13,436 nucleotides of DNA, taken from positions 1 to 13,436 of the forward strand of contig CAMBYR010000031.1 of the NCBI GenBank assembly GCA_945872375.1. Reading direction: 5' to 3'. Of the stretch, positions 5,417-13,362 are shown one piece after another. This DNA comes from an uncultured Blautia sp. (GTDB lineage Bacteria > Bacillota > Clostridia > Lachnospirales > Lachnospiraceae). Each line of letters starts with the position of its first letter. The stretch's first letter is position 1. A program made the translations under genes and the position numbers. Below the pieces are notes generated by a model. That model was not told where the DNA came from and did no database searches. It saw nothing but the letters and a program-made list of their open reading frames with translations.

Positions 5417-7147
5417 ATGTATCAAAAAGAAATGGCAGCCTGTGCCCTGGGACAGAAAAGGGCACCACTTGTTTTAAAAAATGCTATGATCCTGAATGTG
5501 TTTACCAATGAATGGATTCATGGAGATATCGCTCTGTATGAGGACACGATTTTGGGGGTTGGTTCTTATGAGGGAGAGGAAGAACGGGATCTGGAAGGAA
5601 AATATGTGGTACCGGGTTTTATTGATGCGCATCTGCATCTGGAGTCCACACTTCTGAATCCTTCTCAGCTGATCCATCAGGCACTCCAAAAGGGGACCAC
5701 CACGTTTATCGTGGATCCTCATGAAGCAGCCAATGTGGCAGGAACAGAAGGAATACAATATATGATTGACGATGCATCAGAATGTGATGCAAATGTGTAT
5801 GTCATGATGCCTTCCTGTGTTCCATCCGTGTCTTTTGAACTGAACGGAGCGGTGATGAACGCAGAACAGATGGAGCCCATGATGAAAAATCCTCATATCC
5901 TCGGACTGGGGGAAGTCATGGATGTAAAATCCGTACTGGACTGCGAGCCGGAAATGATGAAAAAACTGGAACTGTTTAAAAAGGAAGGCCGGATGATGGA
6001 CGGACATGGAGGAAACCTGTCCCAGAAGGACGGCGCCTGCTACAGACTTGCCGGAATTCGCACAGACCATGAGTGCACCACCTACGAGGATGCCTTAAGG
6101 GAGGCGAGAAATGGCATTCAGATCCTGATTCGCGAGGGAACGGCTGCGAAAAATCTGGAAGCCATCGTTCAGGGAATTCTTCGTGACGGCATCCCCACAG
6201 ATATGTTTTCCTTCTGTACCGATGATAAACATATCGAGGACATTGCTGCAAATGGACATATCAGCTTTAATATCAAAAAAGCGATCACACTTGGGATGCG
6301 CCCTCAGGAGGCATACAGAATCGCATCCTGGAATACGGCGAGGTGCTATGGTCTGGACAGTCTCGGGGCTGTCGCTCCGGGATATCAGGCGGACCTTGTG
6401 GTTCTGAATGATCCGAAAGCTGTGGACGTCTGTCAGGTATATCATAAAGGACATCTCTGTCGCGGGGAGGAACCATGCTCTGTGGCTGTACCGGAAAAGC
6501 TTCTGGATACGGTACATGTATCCTGGCAGGGGCCGGAGGTCTTTGATATCTCCATGTCCCGCGGGGAGCAGCCGGTGATTCATACGATTCCCGGAGAGAT
6601 CCTGACGGACTTTACACTGGAAGAAGTGCCGGTAAAGGATGGAAAATTCTGTCCGGATGAAACCTATCAGAAGATTTTGGTTTTTGAACGTCATCATGCC
6701 AGCGGGATCGTTGGAAAAGGGATTCTGAAAGGCTTTTCCATTCACGGAGGTGCCATTGCGACCACGGTGAGTCATGACTCTCACAATCTGATCGTAATCG
6801 GGGATGACGATGCTTCCATGAATGAGGCCCTGTCGGAGCTGATCCGGTGCAAGGGCGGGTATACCATTGTCAGAAAAGGATCTGCGCCGCTGACACAGCC
6901 TCTGGAAATCATGGGACTTATGACAGCAATGCCCCACAAAGAGGTGGCAGAGAAGCTGGAAAAAATGATGAAGCTTGCCCGTGAAATGGGAATTCCGGAG
7001 GGAATCGATCCATTTATTACCATGTCATTTCTCGCTCTTCCGGTGATCCCGAAGGCAAGAATCACCCCGAGAGGAATTTATCAGACAGAAAACGGGTGCT
7101 GGCATGAAATACGACAGGAGAGCGAAAATGAAAGAACCGGTTATTGA
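5417..7147 (+). CDS. ade: Adenine deaminase (amidohydrolase superfamily)
   Basis: Hydrolyses adenine to hypoxanthine and ammonia. The 576-residue length fits the AdeC/Ade family. Metal and active-site motifs are in order: IDAHLHLEST (H72, H74), VDPHEAANVAG (about 100-109), GLGEVMD (E166), DGHGGN (H197), RTDHECTT (H218), IREGTA (239-243) and CTDD (267-270). The C-terminal half holds the Ade-specific domain with GGAIATTVSHDSHN and a GGYTIVRKG segment. The ATG is preceded by a strong AAGGAGGAGG. It is the first gene of the operon; its 3' end overlaps the ABC ATPase gene by 20 bp, implying joint expression. Some family relatives, such as the Bacillus halodurans N6-methyladenine deaminase, prefer N6-methyladenine and release methylamine, so the true substrate here could be a modified adenine. 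Confidence 0.9.
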   Translation: MYQKEMAACALGQKRAPLVLKNAMILNVFTNEWIHGDIALYEDTILGVGSYEGEEERDLEGKYVVPGFIDAHLHLESTLLNPSQLIHQALQKGTTTFIVDPHEAANVAGTEGIQYMIDDASECDANVYVMMPSCVPSVSFELNGAVMNAEQMEPMMKNPHILGLGEVMDVKSVLDCEPEMMKKLELFKKEGRMMDGHGGNLSQKDGACYRLAGIRTDHECTTYEDALREARNGIQILIREGTAAKNLEAIVQGILRDGIPTDMFSFCTDDKHIEDIAANGHISFNIKKAITLGMRPQEAYRIASWNTARCYGLDSLGAVAPGYQADLVVLNDPKAVDVCQVYHKGHLCRGEEPCSVAVPEKLLDTVHVSWQGPEVFDISMSRGEQPVIHTIPGEILTDFTLEEVPVKDGKFCPDETYQKILVFERHHASGIVGKGILKGFSIHGGAIATTVSHDSHNLIVIGDDDASMNEALSELIRCKGGYTIVRKGSAPLTQPLEIMGLMTAMPHKEVAEKLEKMMKLAREMGIPEGIDPFITMSFLALPVIPKARITPRGIYQTENGCWHEIRQESENERTGY

Positions 7148-8639
7148 AATGCGGAACATCACCAAACGATTTGGGGATGTCATAGCCAATGAAAATGTGA
7201 ACCTTTCTCTTTATCCAGGAGAGATCCATGCATTGCTGGGGGAGAATGGAGCAGGGAAAAGTACATTGATGAATGTTCTTACCGGAATTTACAAACCGAA
7301 TTCCGGAGACATCTTTTTTCACGGGAAAAAAGTGTCGATCAAATCTCCGAAACAGGCGGTGGATATGGGAATCGGGATGGTGCATCAGCACTTCCGGCTG
7401 ATCCCTCCGCTGTCGGTTGCGGAAAATGTATTTCTTTATATGCCCGACTGCAAAAAAGTGCTCCGCCAGAAGGAAATGGAGGATGCCATCAACGCCTGCT
7501 CCAGGGAATTTCATCTGGAGGTGGATGCATCTGCAAAGGTCTGGCAGCTTTCCGTGGGAGAACAGCAGAGGGTGGAAATTATCAAGCTGCTTTACCGCGG
7601 AGCGGATATTCTGATCCTGGACGAGCCTTCAGCGGTACTGACGGCCCAGGAGGCTGCGGAAATGTTCCGGGTACTCAGGAGCATGGCAGACAGCGGCAAA
7701 AGCATTATCATCATTTCTCATAAAATGAATGAGGTTATGCAGAATGCAGACAGGATCACGGTTCTGAAGGGCGGAAAAGTAGAGGATACCATGGAAGCGG
7801 CAGACGCCACCATTGAACGTCTCACCAGGGCCGTTGTGGGAGAACGTGAATTTGTTCCGCAGGTTCGCCAGAATCATGATCTGTCGGAGGACGTGGTCCT
7901 TCAGGCAGAAAATCTTTCTGTGAAGAATGACAAGGGCCTGGAGGCGGTAAAAAACGTTTCTTTTACCATCCGTGCAGGAGAGATCTTCGGTATTGCAGGT
8001 GTTGCCGGAAACGGACAGAAGGAGCTGACAGAAGCGATCGCGGGCCTTCGAAAGGCGGAGAAAGGCACGGTTACCGTCCGGGGAGAAGACCTGACATCTC
8101 TCAGTATCCGGAAGCATATAGACAAGGGCGTTTCCTTTATTCCGGAGGACCGCCTTTCCATGGGGCTGGTACCGTCTCTGGATATGTCAGACAATATTAT
8201 CCTCAAGCATTTTGGCTGGGAAAAATTCAGCCGCAGGGGAATCCTGAAAAAGAAAATGATGGATCAGACGGCGGAAGAATACATAGAAAAATATGATATC
8301 AAGACAGCAGGTATTCATTCTCCGGTAGGGCTCATGTCCGGAGGAAATCAGCAAAAGCTTCTGATTGCCAGGGAAATTAATGGCAATCCATCTCTGCTGG
8401 TGGCATCCTATCCTGTCCGGGGACTGGATATCGGTGCAACGGAGGCCATTCACCGGATCCTCCTGGAAGAAAGTGCGAAGGGCACGGCCATCCTTCTGGT
8501 TTCGGAAGAACTGGATGAAATCTTTCAGATGGCAGACAGAATCGGCGTTATGTGTGACGGAAACATGATGGCAATTCTGGATCGCCGTGATGCGGATTAC
8601 GATACCATAGGAAGACTGATGTCAGGAGAACAATTATGA
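7128..8639 (+). CDS. ABC transporter ATPase, BMP-type nucleoside importer (duplicated)
   Basis: Powers import by the two permeases encoded downstream. The 503-residue protein carries two ABC cassettes. The first is intact: Walker A GENGAGKST (38-46), Q-loop MVHQHF (84-89), signature LSVGEQQR (141-148), Walker B ILILDEP (161-167) and H-loop H198. The second is the degenerate type usual in this family: GVAGNGQKE (291-299) lacks the GKS/T, the signature LMSGGNQQK (402-410) is kept, and Walker B reads LLVASYPVRGLD without the catalytic Asp-Glu. It resembles B. subtilis YufO (NupO) and other guanosine/purine nucleoside importers. The ATG at 7128 is chosen over 7104 because AGGAG lies 7 nt upstream and MKEPVIEMRNITKRFG is the normal family beginning. 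Confidence 0.93.
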   Translation: MKEPVIEMRNITKRFGDVIANENVNLSLYPGEIHALLGENGAGKSTLMNVLTGIYKPNSGDIFFHGKKVSIKSPKQAVDMGIGMVHQHFRLIPPLSVAENVFLYMPDCKKVLRQKEMEDAINACSREFHLEVDASAKVWQLSVGEQQRVEIIKLLYRGADILILDEPSAVLTAQEAAEMFRVLRSMADSGKSIIIISHKMNEVMQNADRITVLKGGKVEDTMEAADATIERLTRAVVGEREFVPQVRQNHDLSEDVVLQAENLSVKNDKGLEAVKNVSFTIRAGEIFGIAGVAGNGQKELTEAIAGLRKAEKGTVTVRGEDLTSLSIRKHIDKGVSFIPEDRLSMGLVPSLDMSDNIILKHFGWEKFSRRGILKKKMMDQTAEEYIEKYDIKTAGIHSPVGLMSGGNQQKLLIAREINGNPSLLVASYPVRGLDIGATEAIHRILLEESAKGTAILLVSEELDEIFQMADRIGVMCDGNMMAILDRRDADYDTIGRLMSGEQL

Positions 8640-9703
8640 AAAAATTACGTTTAGAGAGAAAAACCTCCGGTTCGGGATTTTCCGTCTTTTTAAATTCCGT
8701 TCTGTTTACAGGGGTGGCACTTGTAGTTTGTGGATTTATTATTGCCGCCGTCGGCTTTAACCCCATAGAAGTGTATGCAAAAATGTTCCGGAAAGCATTT
8801 TTGTCGGCAAGAGGTATCCGGAAGGCCATTGAATCGGGACTTCCGCTGATGCTCTGCGGCCTTGGCGTATCCATTGCGTTCCGGATGAACCTGAATAATA
8901 TCGGAGCAGAAGGACAGTATGCGGTGGGTGCCATTTTCGGGGTCGCCTACGTGCTGTACGGGCCGAATCTTCCGGGAGTCCCGGGAATTCTGGCACTTGC
9001 GTGCTGCTGTTTCCTGGGAGGGGCTCTCTGGGCCCTGCTCTGTGCGGCACCAAGAGCATTCTGGGATGTGGATGAGAGTATCACCACACTGATGCTGAAT
9101 TATGTGGCTCTGATCCTTCTCAGCTATCTTTGTCTGGGACCATGGAAGGCAAAAGGGCAGAATATGGGACAGACGGAAAAGATTCCGGACGCGTTTGTAA
9201 TCCCGGAAATACCCGGGCTGGAAGTCAGTATGGCATTTCCGGCGGTAATCGTCATTGCCCTGCTTTTGTTTTTCTTTTACCGTTATACTACAAGCGGATT
9301 TCAGATCAATGTCATAGGAAAAAGCCCGACAGCGGCCAGATATGCGGGAATCAACATCCGCAGAAATATTCTTCTGGTCCTTGGATTAAGCGGCGGGCTT
9401 GCCGGTCTGGCAGGCTTTGTACAGTATGTAGCCGTGACGGGACGTGTGCAGGAAAACATGCCAAATAATGCAGGCTATACGGGAATCGTCATTGCCTATC
9501 TGAGCCGGTTTAACCCCATTGTGGTCATTATCGTGTCCATCCTGTTTGCCGGTCTGCAGAACAGCAGTGCCACGGTACAGGTCATGGGAGTTCCGGCACA
9601 GATCGCCACCATGATGCAGGGTGCGATCATGGTTATTGTGATTGCAGGAGACTTTTTCCAGAGGTATAAATTTGTAGCTGCAGGGAAAGGAGGTAAGGCA
9701 TAA
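8636..9703 (+). CDS. ABC transporter permease 1, BMP-type nucleoside importer
   Basis: An integral membrane subunit of the same importer, YufP (NupP)-like. The 355-residue protein has a basic N-terminus, one long hydrophobic helix at about 18-42, and further membrane helices after residue 65. The family motif NNIGAEGQYAVGAI appears near residue 90, and YAGINIRRNILLVLGLSGGLAGLAG follows near 240. The start overlaps the ATPase stop as ATGA, with AGGAG 8 nt upstream, and the stop overlaps the next start by one base. Confidence 0.93.
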   Translation: MKKLRLERKTSGSGFSVFLNSVLFTGVALVVCGFIIAAVGFNPIEVYAKMFRKAFLSARGIRKAIESGLPLMLCGLGVSIAFRMNLNNIGAEGQYAVGAIFGVAYVLYGPNLPGVPGILALACCCFLGGALWALLCAAPRAFWDVDESITTLMLNYVALILLSYLCLGPWKAKGQNMGQTEKIPDAFVIPEIPGLEVSMAFPAVIVIALLLFFFYRYTTSGFQINVIGKSPTAARYAGINIRRNILLVLGLSGGLAGLAGFVQYVAVTGRVQENMPNNAGYTGIVIAYLSRFNPIVVIIVSILFAGLQNSSATVQVMGVPAQIATMMQGAIMVIVIAGDFFQRYKFVAAGKGGKA

Positions 9704-10629
9704 TGGGACTTTTTATTTCCATTCTTTCAGGCGCCATTGTTTATGCAGTGTCTGTGATGTATGCCGGGATCGGCGAAACCTTTTCTGAGAGAGCAGGAAT
9801 TATGAATCTTGGTGTGGAAGGCATTATGCTGATGGGAGCGGTGGCCGGTTATATTACGGCTGTCAATACCCGGGATCTGGCGCTTTCTTTCCTGGTGGTA
9901 CTTCTGACAGGGGCTGTTTTCGGTCTGATCTTTGCGTTTCTGACGGTGACACTGCAGGCGGATCAGACGGTATGCGGTATGGCAATGCTTACCTTCGGAA
10001 CAGGCTTAAGCGGCTTTTTGGGAAAGGATGTGGCCGGTGTTGCGGCAAATTTAAAATTTCAGGCCTTTTCCATCCCTCTCCTGGGAGATATTCCTGTGAT
10101 CGGGCCAATCTTTTTCCGGCAGAATCTGCTGGTTTATGCAATGTATGTGATCGTACCGCTGTCTCTTTTCTATATTTATAAAACAAAATACGGCCTGTAT
10201 CTCAGGGCTCTTGGAGAAAATCCTGCAGCACTGGATTCCGCAGGCATGAATGTATTTGGTCTGCGGTATGCCTATGTGATTTTTGGATGTACCATGATCG
10301 CTGTGAGCGGTGCCTGTGTGACACTTGCCAACACAAATTTCTGGAGTCCGGGTATGACGGCAGGAAAGGGCTGGATCGCATTTGCCCTGGTTGCCTTTTC
10401 GTCCTGGAATCCGCTGAAGCTGACATTCGGAGCATTGCTCTTCGGATTTATCAGCTGCCTGGGAAGCAATCTTCAGATTTATCTTCCCAGTGTTCCCACG
10501 GAGATCTACAGTGCCATGCCGTATATTGCAACGATTATAGCGTTTATCCTGGCAACCGGAAATTTCCGGAAGGCGCACACGGCACAGCCTGCGGCACTCT
10601 GTAAGCCTTATGACCGTGAGAGCCGCTGA
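9703..10629 (+). CDS. ABC transporter permease 2, BMP-type nucleoside importer
   Basis: The second membrane subunit, YufQ (NupQ)-like. The 308-residue protein is almost entirely hydrophobic and contains the family block GIGETFSERAGIMNLGVEGIMLMGA (about 22-46), which resembles the NIGAEGQ region of the partner permease. YLRALGENPAALDSAGMNV near 166-184 is the usual cytoplasmic coupling segment. Its start overlaps the previous stop (TAATG) and an AGGAGG-like site lies upstream, so translation is coupled. Confidence 0.93.
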   Translation: MGLFISILSGAIVYAVSVMYAGIGETFSERAGIMNLGVEGIMLMGAVAGYITAVNTRDLALSFLVVLLTGAVFGLIFAFLTVTLQADQTVCGMAMLTFGTGLSGFLGKDVAGVAANLKFQAFSIPLLGDIPVIGPIFFRQNLLVYAMYVIVPLSLFYIYKTKYGLYLRALGENPAALDSAGMNVFGLRYAYVIFGCTMIAVSGACVTLANTNFWSPGMTAGKGWIAFALVAFSSWNPLKLTFGALLFGFISCLGSNLQIYLPSVPTEIYSAMPYIATIIAFILATGNFRKAHTAQPAALCKPYDRESR

Positions 10630-10669
10630 TGGGAAGGCTCCGATTGAGGGAACATGTCATTGTGCATAT

Positions 10670-10708
10670 CCGGCAGAAGCCGGCTGCAGTCTGTTCCGGA
10701 AGGACAGA
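10670..10708 (+). repeat. Two intercistronic hairpins before the binding-protein gene
   Basis: CCGGC-AGAA-GCCGG (10670-10683) is a perfect 5-bp stem with a tetraloop. TCTGTTC (10690-10696) pairs with GGACAGA (10702-10708), including one G-U pair. They lie in the only sizeable gap of the operon (113 nt). Such hairpins often protect mRNA ends so that the binding protein is made in excess; that role is inferred. Confidence 0.45.
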
Positions 10709-10742
10709 TTCATACATCAATTATTCAAAGGAGAAGAAGACC

Positions 10743-11840
10743 ATGAAAAAAAGAACACTTAGTCTTGTTATGGCAGCTTCCATGCTGACCATGTGTGCAG
10801 TACCAGTATCCGCAGAAGAAGCAAAAGACCCGAGCGAGCTGATCGTCGGGGAGCTCCACTATTCTGTGGCAGAGGACGGCGGTTTTGCCCAGGCTCTTCA
10901 TACAGGTGTGGTACAGGCATGTGAAAATCTGGGAATCGATACATCCACAAATCTTCTTACTATGGAAGAAATTTCCGAAGAAGATCCGGCTCTGATCGAA
11001 TCTGCGGTAGAAGAACTGGTTGACAGCGGCGCAGATATTATTTTCGGCTGCTCCACCGGTTATGCAGGACTGCTTGCAGAGCTTCAGGAGGAATTCCCTG
11101 AGGTGGTATTTGCGCAGTACAACAATGATGTCTATGAGAACATCGTGGAATTCCAGATCCGCGGTTATGAGGGTATGTTCCAGGCCGGATATCTCTGCGC
11201 ACTGATGAATGAAGGCTCCAACGAGCTTGGTTTTGAAGCCAGCATGGATGATGCATCTGTGCGTACAGCCATCAATTCCTTTGCACTTGGCGCAAAATAT
11301 GCAAATCCGGATGCAACCGTTCAGGTAGTATGGGCAGACAGCTGGTATGACCTGGATATCGAGGCAAACAACGCAAAAACACTGATCGACAGCGGTATCA
11401 AATACATGGGTATGGAAGCTTCCTCTCCGGCAGTTCCCCAGACCTGTGAAGAAAACGGCGCGTTCTGTGTGGGATATAACGTAGATATGGAAGCATCTGC
11501 ACCGGGTGCTGTCATGACTTCCTTTGTATGGAACTGGACTCCGATCTTCCAGGATATCCTTCAGCAGACAGCGGACGGAACCATTGACATTTCTGCAGAT
11601 TACTATGAAGGCGGCGAATGCTCTTCTCTGGCAGAGTTTAATTCCGAGCTGGTTCCGGAAGACATTCAGGAAAAGGTTCTGGAAGTAAGAGATCAGATCG
11701 CCAGCGGAGAAATCGTTGTTTATGCAGGAGAACTGAAAGATGACAAAGGCAATGTCCTTGTTGCAGAGGGTGAGACCATGGCAGACGAAGACATCCTTGC
11801 ACAGGATTTCTTTGTTGAGAATGTAAAGGGCGGAAAATAA
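10743..11840 (+). CDS. BMP-family purine nucleoside binding protein (transporter)
   Basis: The extracellular substrate-binding subunit of the importer, 365 residues. The ATG at 10743 is chosen because it gives a classic signal peptide (MKKRTLSLVMAASMLTM...) with AAAGGAG about 9 nt upstream; an open frame from 10629 would add a non-signal extension. The mature part has the BMP/PnrA pattern: EDGGFAQALHTG near the ligand site, SGADIIFGCSTGY, QIRGYEGMFQAGYL, WYDLDIEANNAKTLIDSG and GYNVDM near 247. The family binds purine nucleosides. The signal ends with PVSA before EEA, a signal peptidase I type site, and the only nearby cysteine (C18) follows Met rather than Gly/Ala/Ser, so the usual lipobox is not obvious. 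Confidence 0.9.
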   Translation: MKKRTLSLVMAASMLTMCAVPVSAEEAKDPSELIVGELHYSVAEDGGFAQALHTGVVQACENLGIDTSTNLLTMEEISEEDPALIESAVEELVDSGADIIFGCSTGYAGLLAELQEEFPEVVFAQYNNDVYENIVEFQIRGYEGMFQAGYLCALMNEGSNELGFEASMDDASVRTAINSFALGAKYANPDATVQVVWADSWYDLDIEANNAKTLIDSGIKYMGMEASSPAVPQTCEENGAFCVGYNVDMEASAPGAVMTSFVWNWTPIFQDILQQTADGTIDISADYYEGGECSSLAEFNSELVPEDIQEKVLEVRDQIASGEIVVYAGELKDDKGNVLVAEGETMADEDILAQDFFVENVKGGK

Positions 11841-11842
11841 TC

Positions 11843-13219
11843 ATGGATTATAAAAAATTTTTAGAGCTGTATGAGAGAGGACAGACAGGTAAGAAAGTCC
11901 CCAAAGAGGACTGGGATATGGAGTATGTGGTAGATACCATGCTGGAGATCAAGGATGACTATGAATTATCCTGGGACAAGCAGGTAATCATTCCGCAGGA
12001 CGAGGAACTGTTCCGGAAGATGTTTGATGCAGCGAAGAAGGTGATTCTGGAAAGCGGTATGTATAACCTTTCCACACAGCGCATTATTTCTTTTACGGAA
12101 GAAGAAATTGATGAGGGAATCCGCAATATGAAAACATCCCTGACCATGGGCCAGGGAAAGGACGAGGTAACACTTGTGGCCCGTAAAATAGAGGATGAGC
12201 GGGAACCCATCATCTGGGCCGGAAATCCGGGATGTCCCACACCGGAACGCCTGTACGGGCCGATTATCCGAAGCGTGGCAAAGGAGCCTCTGATCGATCT
12301 TCTGACCTGCGGTTCTCTTGTGGATGTGGATGGATATCAGGTGAAAAACGGCGAGGTAACTGAAGTATTTGCAGTGCGCAGGGAACTTCAGTATCTGCAC
12401 AGTGCACTGAAGGAAGTGGGAAGAGAAGGCATGGGTCTTCTGGCGGCAGAAAGTGCCGTTACGGAAATCGGTGACTTTGCCGCATCCTACGACAGAGCGC
12501 TGCGCCCCTGTGATTCCCATCTGGTGGCAACCTTTAATGAACTGATGATCGACAACGGAAACCTGCTCCGTGCTGCCAATTCCTTTGACTACGGAATGCG
12601 GAACGCTTCTCTTGCCTGCACGATGGTAGGCGGTCTGGGAGGCGATGCACCGGGAGCAACGGTTTTAATGATTGCATCTATCCTGGCTGCCAACCTGATC
12701 TGCAATGCGGATTATCATCTCTGTCATCCGATTCATATTTCTGATGTGGCCACCACTGCAAGAGGATGCCTGTGGCTTCAGGCGGTTCTCTGCCAGACAT
12801 TTGCCACACAGGCACCTGCCATTATCGTGTGTGACCTGTGGCCGGCAAGCGGTGCCATGACAAAAGAACTTCTGTATGAAGTAGCGGCCAATGCCATTGT
12901 GGTAACCGTCTGCGGCGGACATCTGGAAGGAATCGGTGCGGCCAACGGAAATGCGCCTCACGGAACAGGGCTGGAGATCCGGCTGATGGCAGAGGTCGGA
13001 AAGGCAGTGGCCAGACAGCACATGACCCGTACCGAGGCAAACGAGCTGGTTCTGAAGCTTCTGGATAAGTACGAATACATTTTCAGGAAAGAGGGAGGAA
13101 ACCCCGGTGTTCCATTCGATCAGGCATATGACATGGAAACCATTACCCCGCTTCCGGAATGGGAACGTATGTATGAAGAGGTCAAGGCTGAGCTTGCGGA
13201 AATGGGAATAAAATTTTAA
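11843..13219 (+). CDS. Pyrrolysine-free MtmB-family methyltransferase homologue
   Basis: Resembles methanogen monomethylamine:corrinoid methyltransferase MtmB along its whole length and has the same size, 458 residues. Shared features are the start YERGQTGKKVPKEDWD, FTEEEIDEGIRN, GREGMG (193-198), CDSH (223-226) with FNEL (231-234), GLEIRLMAEVGKA (376-388) and TITPLPEW near the end. From memory of the M. barkeri protein, the residue at the pyrrolysine position (202) is Leu200 here, encoded by CTG at 12440-12442. The nearby Glu229, Glu259 and Gln333 align with Leu227, Leu257 and Asp331. It therefore probably does not demethylate methylamine by the known mechanism. The gene follows the binding protein by 2 nt with a weak ribosome binding site, suggesting coupled translation. 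No partner corrinoid protein is in the window; substrate unknown. Confidence 0.8.
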   Translation: MDYKKFLELYERGQTGKKVPKEDWDMEYVVDTMLEIKDDYELSWDKQVIIPQDEELFRKMFDAAKKVILESGMYNLSTQRIISFTEEEIDEGIRNMKTSLTMGQGKDEVTLVARKIEDEREPIIWAGNPGCPTPERLYGPIIRSVAKEPLIDLLTCGSLVDVDGYQVKNGEVTEVFAVRRELQYLHSALKEVGREGMGLLAAESAVTEIGDFAASYDRALRPCDSHLVATFNELMIDNGNLLRAANSFDYGMRNASLACTMVGGLGGDAPGATVLMIASILAANLICNADYHLCHPIHISDVATTARGCLWLQAVLCQTFATQAPAIIVCDLWPASGAMTKELLYEVAANAIVVTVCGGHLEGIGAANGNAPHGTGLEIRLMAEVGKAVARQHMTRTEANELVLKLLDKYEYIFRKEGGNPGVPFDQAYDMETITPLPEWERMYEEVKAELAEMGIKF

Positions 13220-13251
13220 AAAAAAATATGCAGTGAAATTGAAAAAAACAC

Positions 13252-13280
13252 TTGCAATCCATATGTGTTGGTGTTAAACT
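13252..13280 (+). promoter_or_regulatory. Candidate promoter of the rpmJ-led ribosomal operon
   Basis: TTGCAA (13252-13257), a 17-nt spacer, then TAAACT (13275-13280), which merges into TATAAT at 13280-13285. Transcription would begin near 13287, at the base of the following hairpin. It would let the downstream ribosomal genes be expressed despite separation from adk-map-infA. Confidence 0.6.
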
Positions 13281-13286
13281 ATAATG

Positions 13287-13349
13287 CGGACGCGTCCATC
13301 AGGGATGGAAGTGCGTCCGTAACTGCAGATTCAATGCCTAAACTACGGA
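13287..13349 (+). promoter_or_regulatory. Structured 5' leader of rpmJ
   Basis: CGGACGC (13287-13293) pairs perfectly with GCGTCCG (13313-13319). Inside, TCCATC (13295-13300) pairs with GATGGA (13304-13309) around a 3-nt loop. The 3' arm region TCCGTA (13316-13321) can instead pair with TACGGA (13344-13349), which touches the GGAGG of rpmJ. The two foldings exclude each other, as in a translational control leader. No T-run follows, so it is not a terminator. Confidence 0.5.
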
Positions 13350-13362
13350 AGGAGGATTTCCA

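Noticed and set aside
6095..6937. 280-residue minus-strand open frame inside the deaminase gene
   Set aside because: It is antisense to an obvious deaminase with conserved motifs and has no start signal.
10629..10742. Upstream extension of the binding protein from the ATG at 10629
   Set aside because: It would bury the signal peptide behind 38 residues; AAAGGAG and the signal sequence support the ATG at 10743.
1477..13362. Classical mobile element carrying the accessory block
   Set aside because: No transposase, integrase, tRNA target or flanking direct repeat was found, so I describe a split operon without naming a vehicle.
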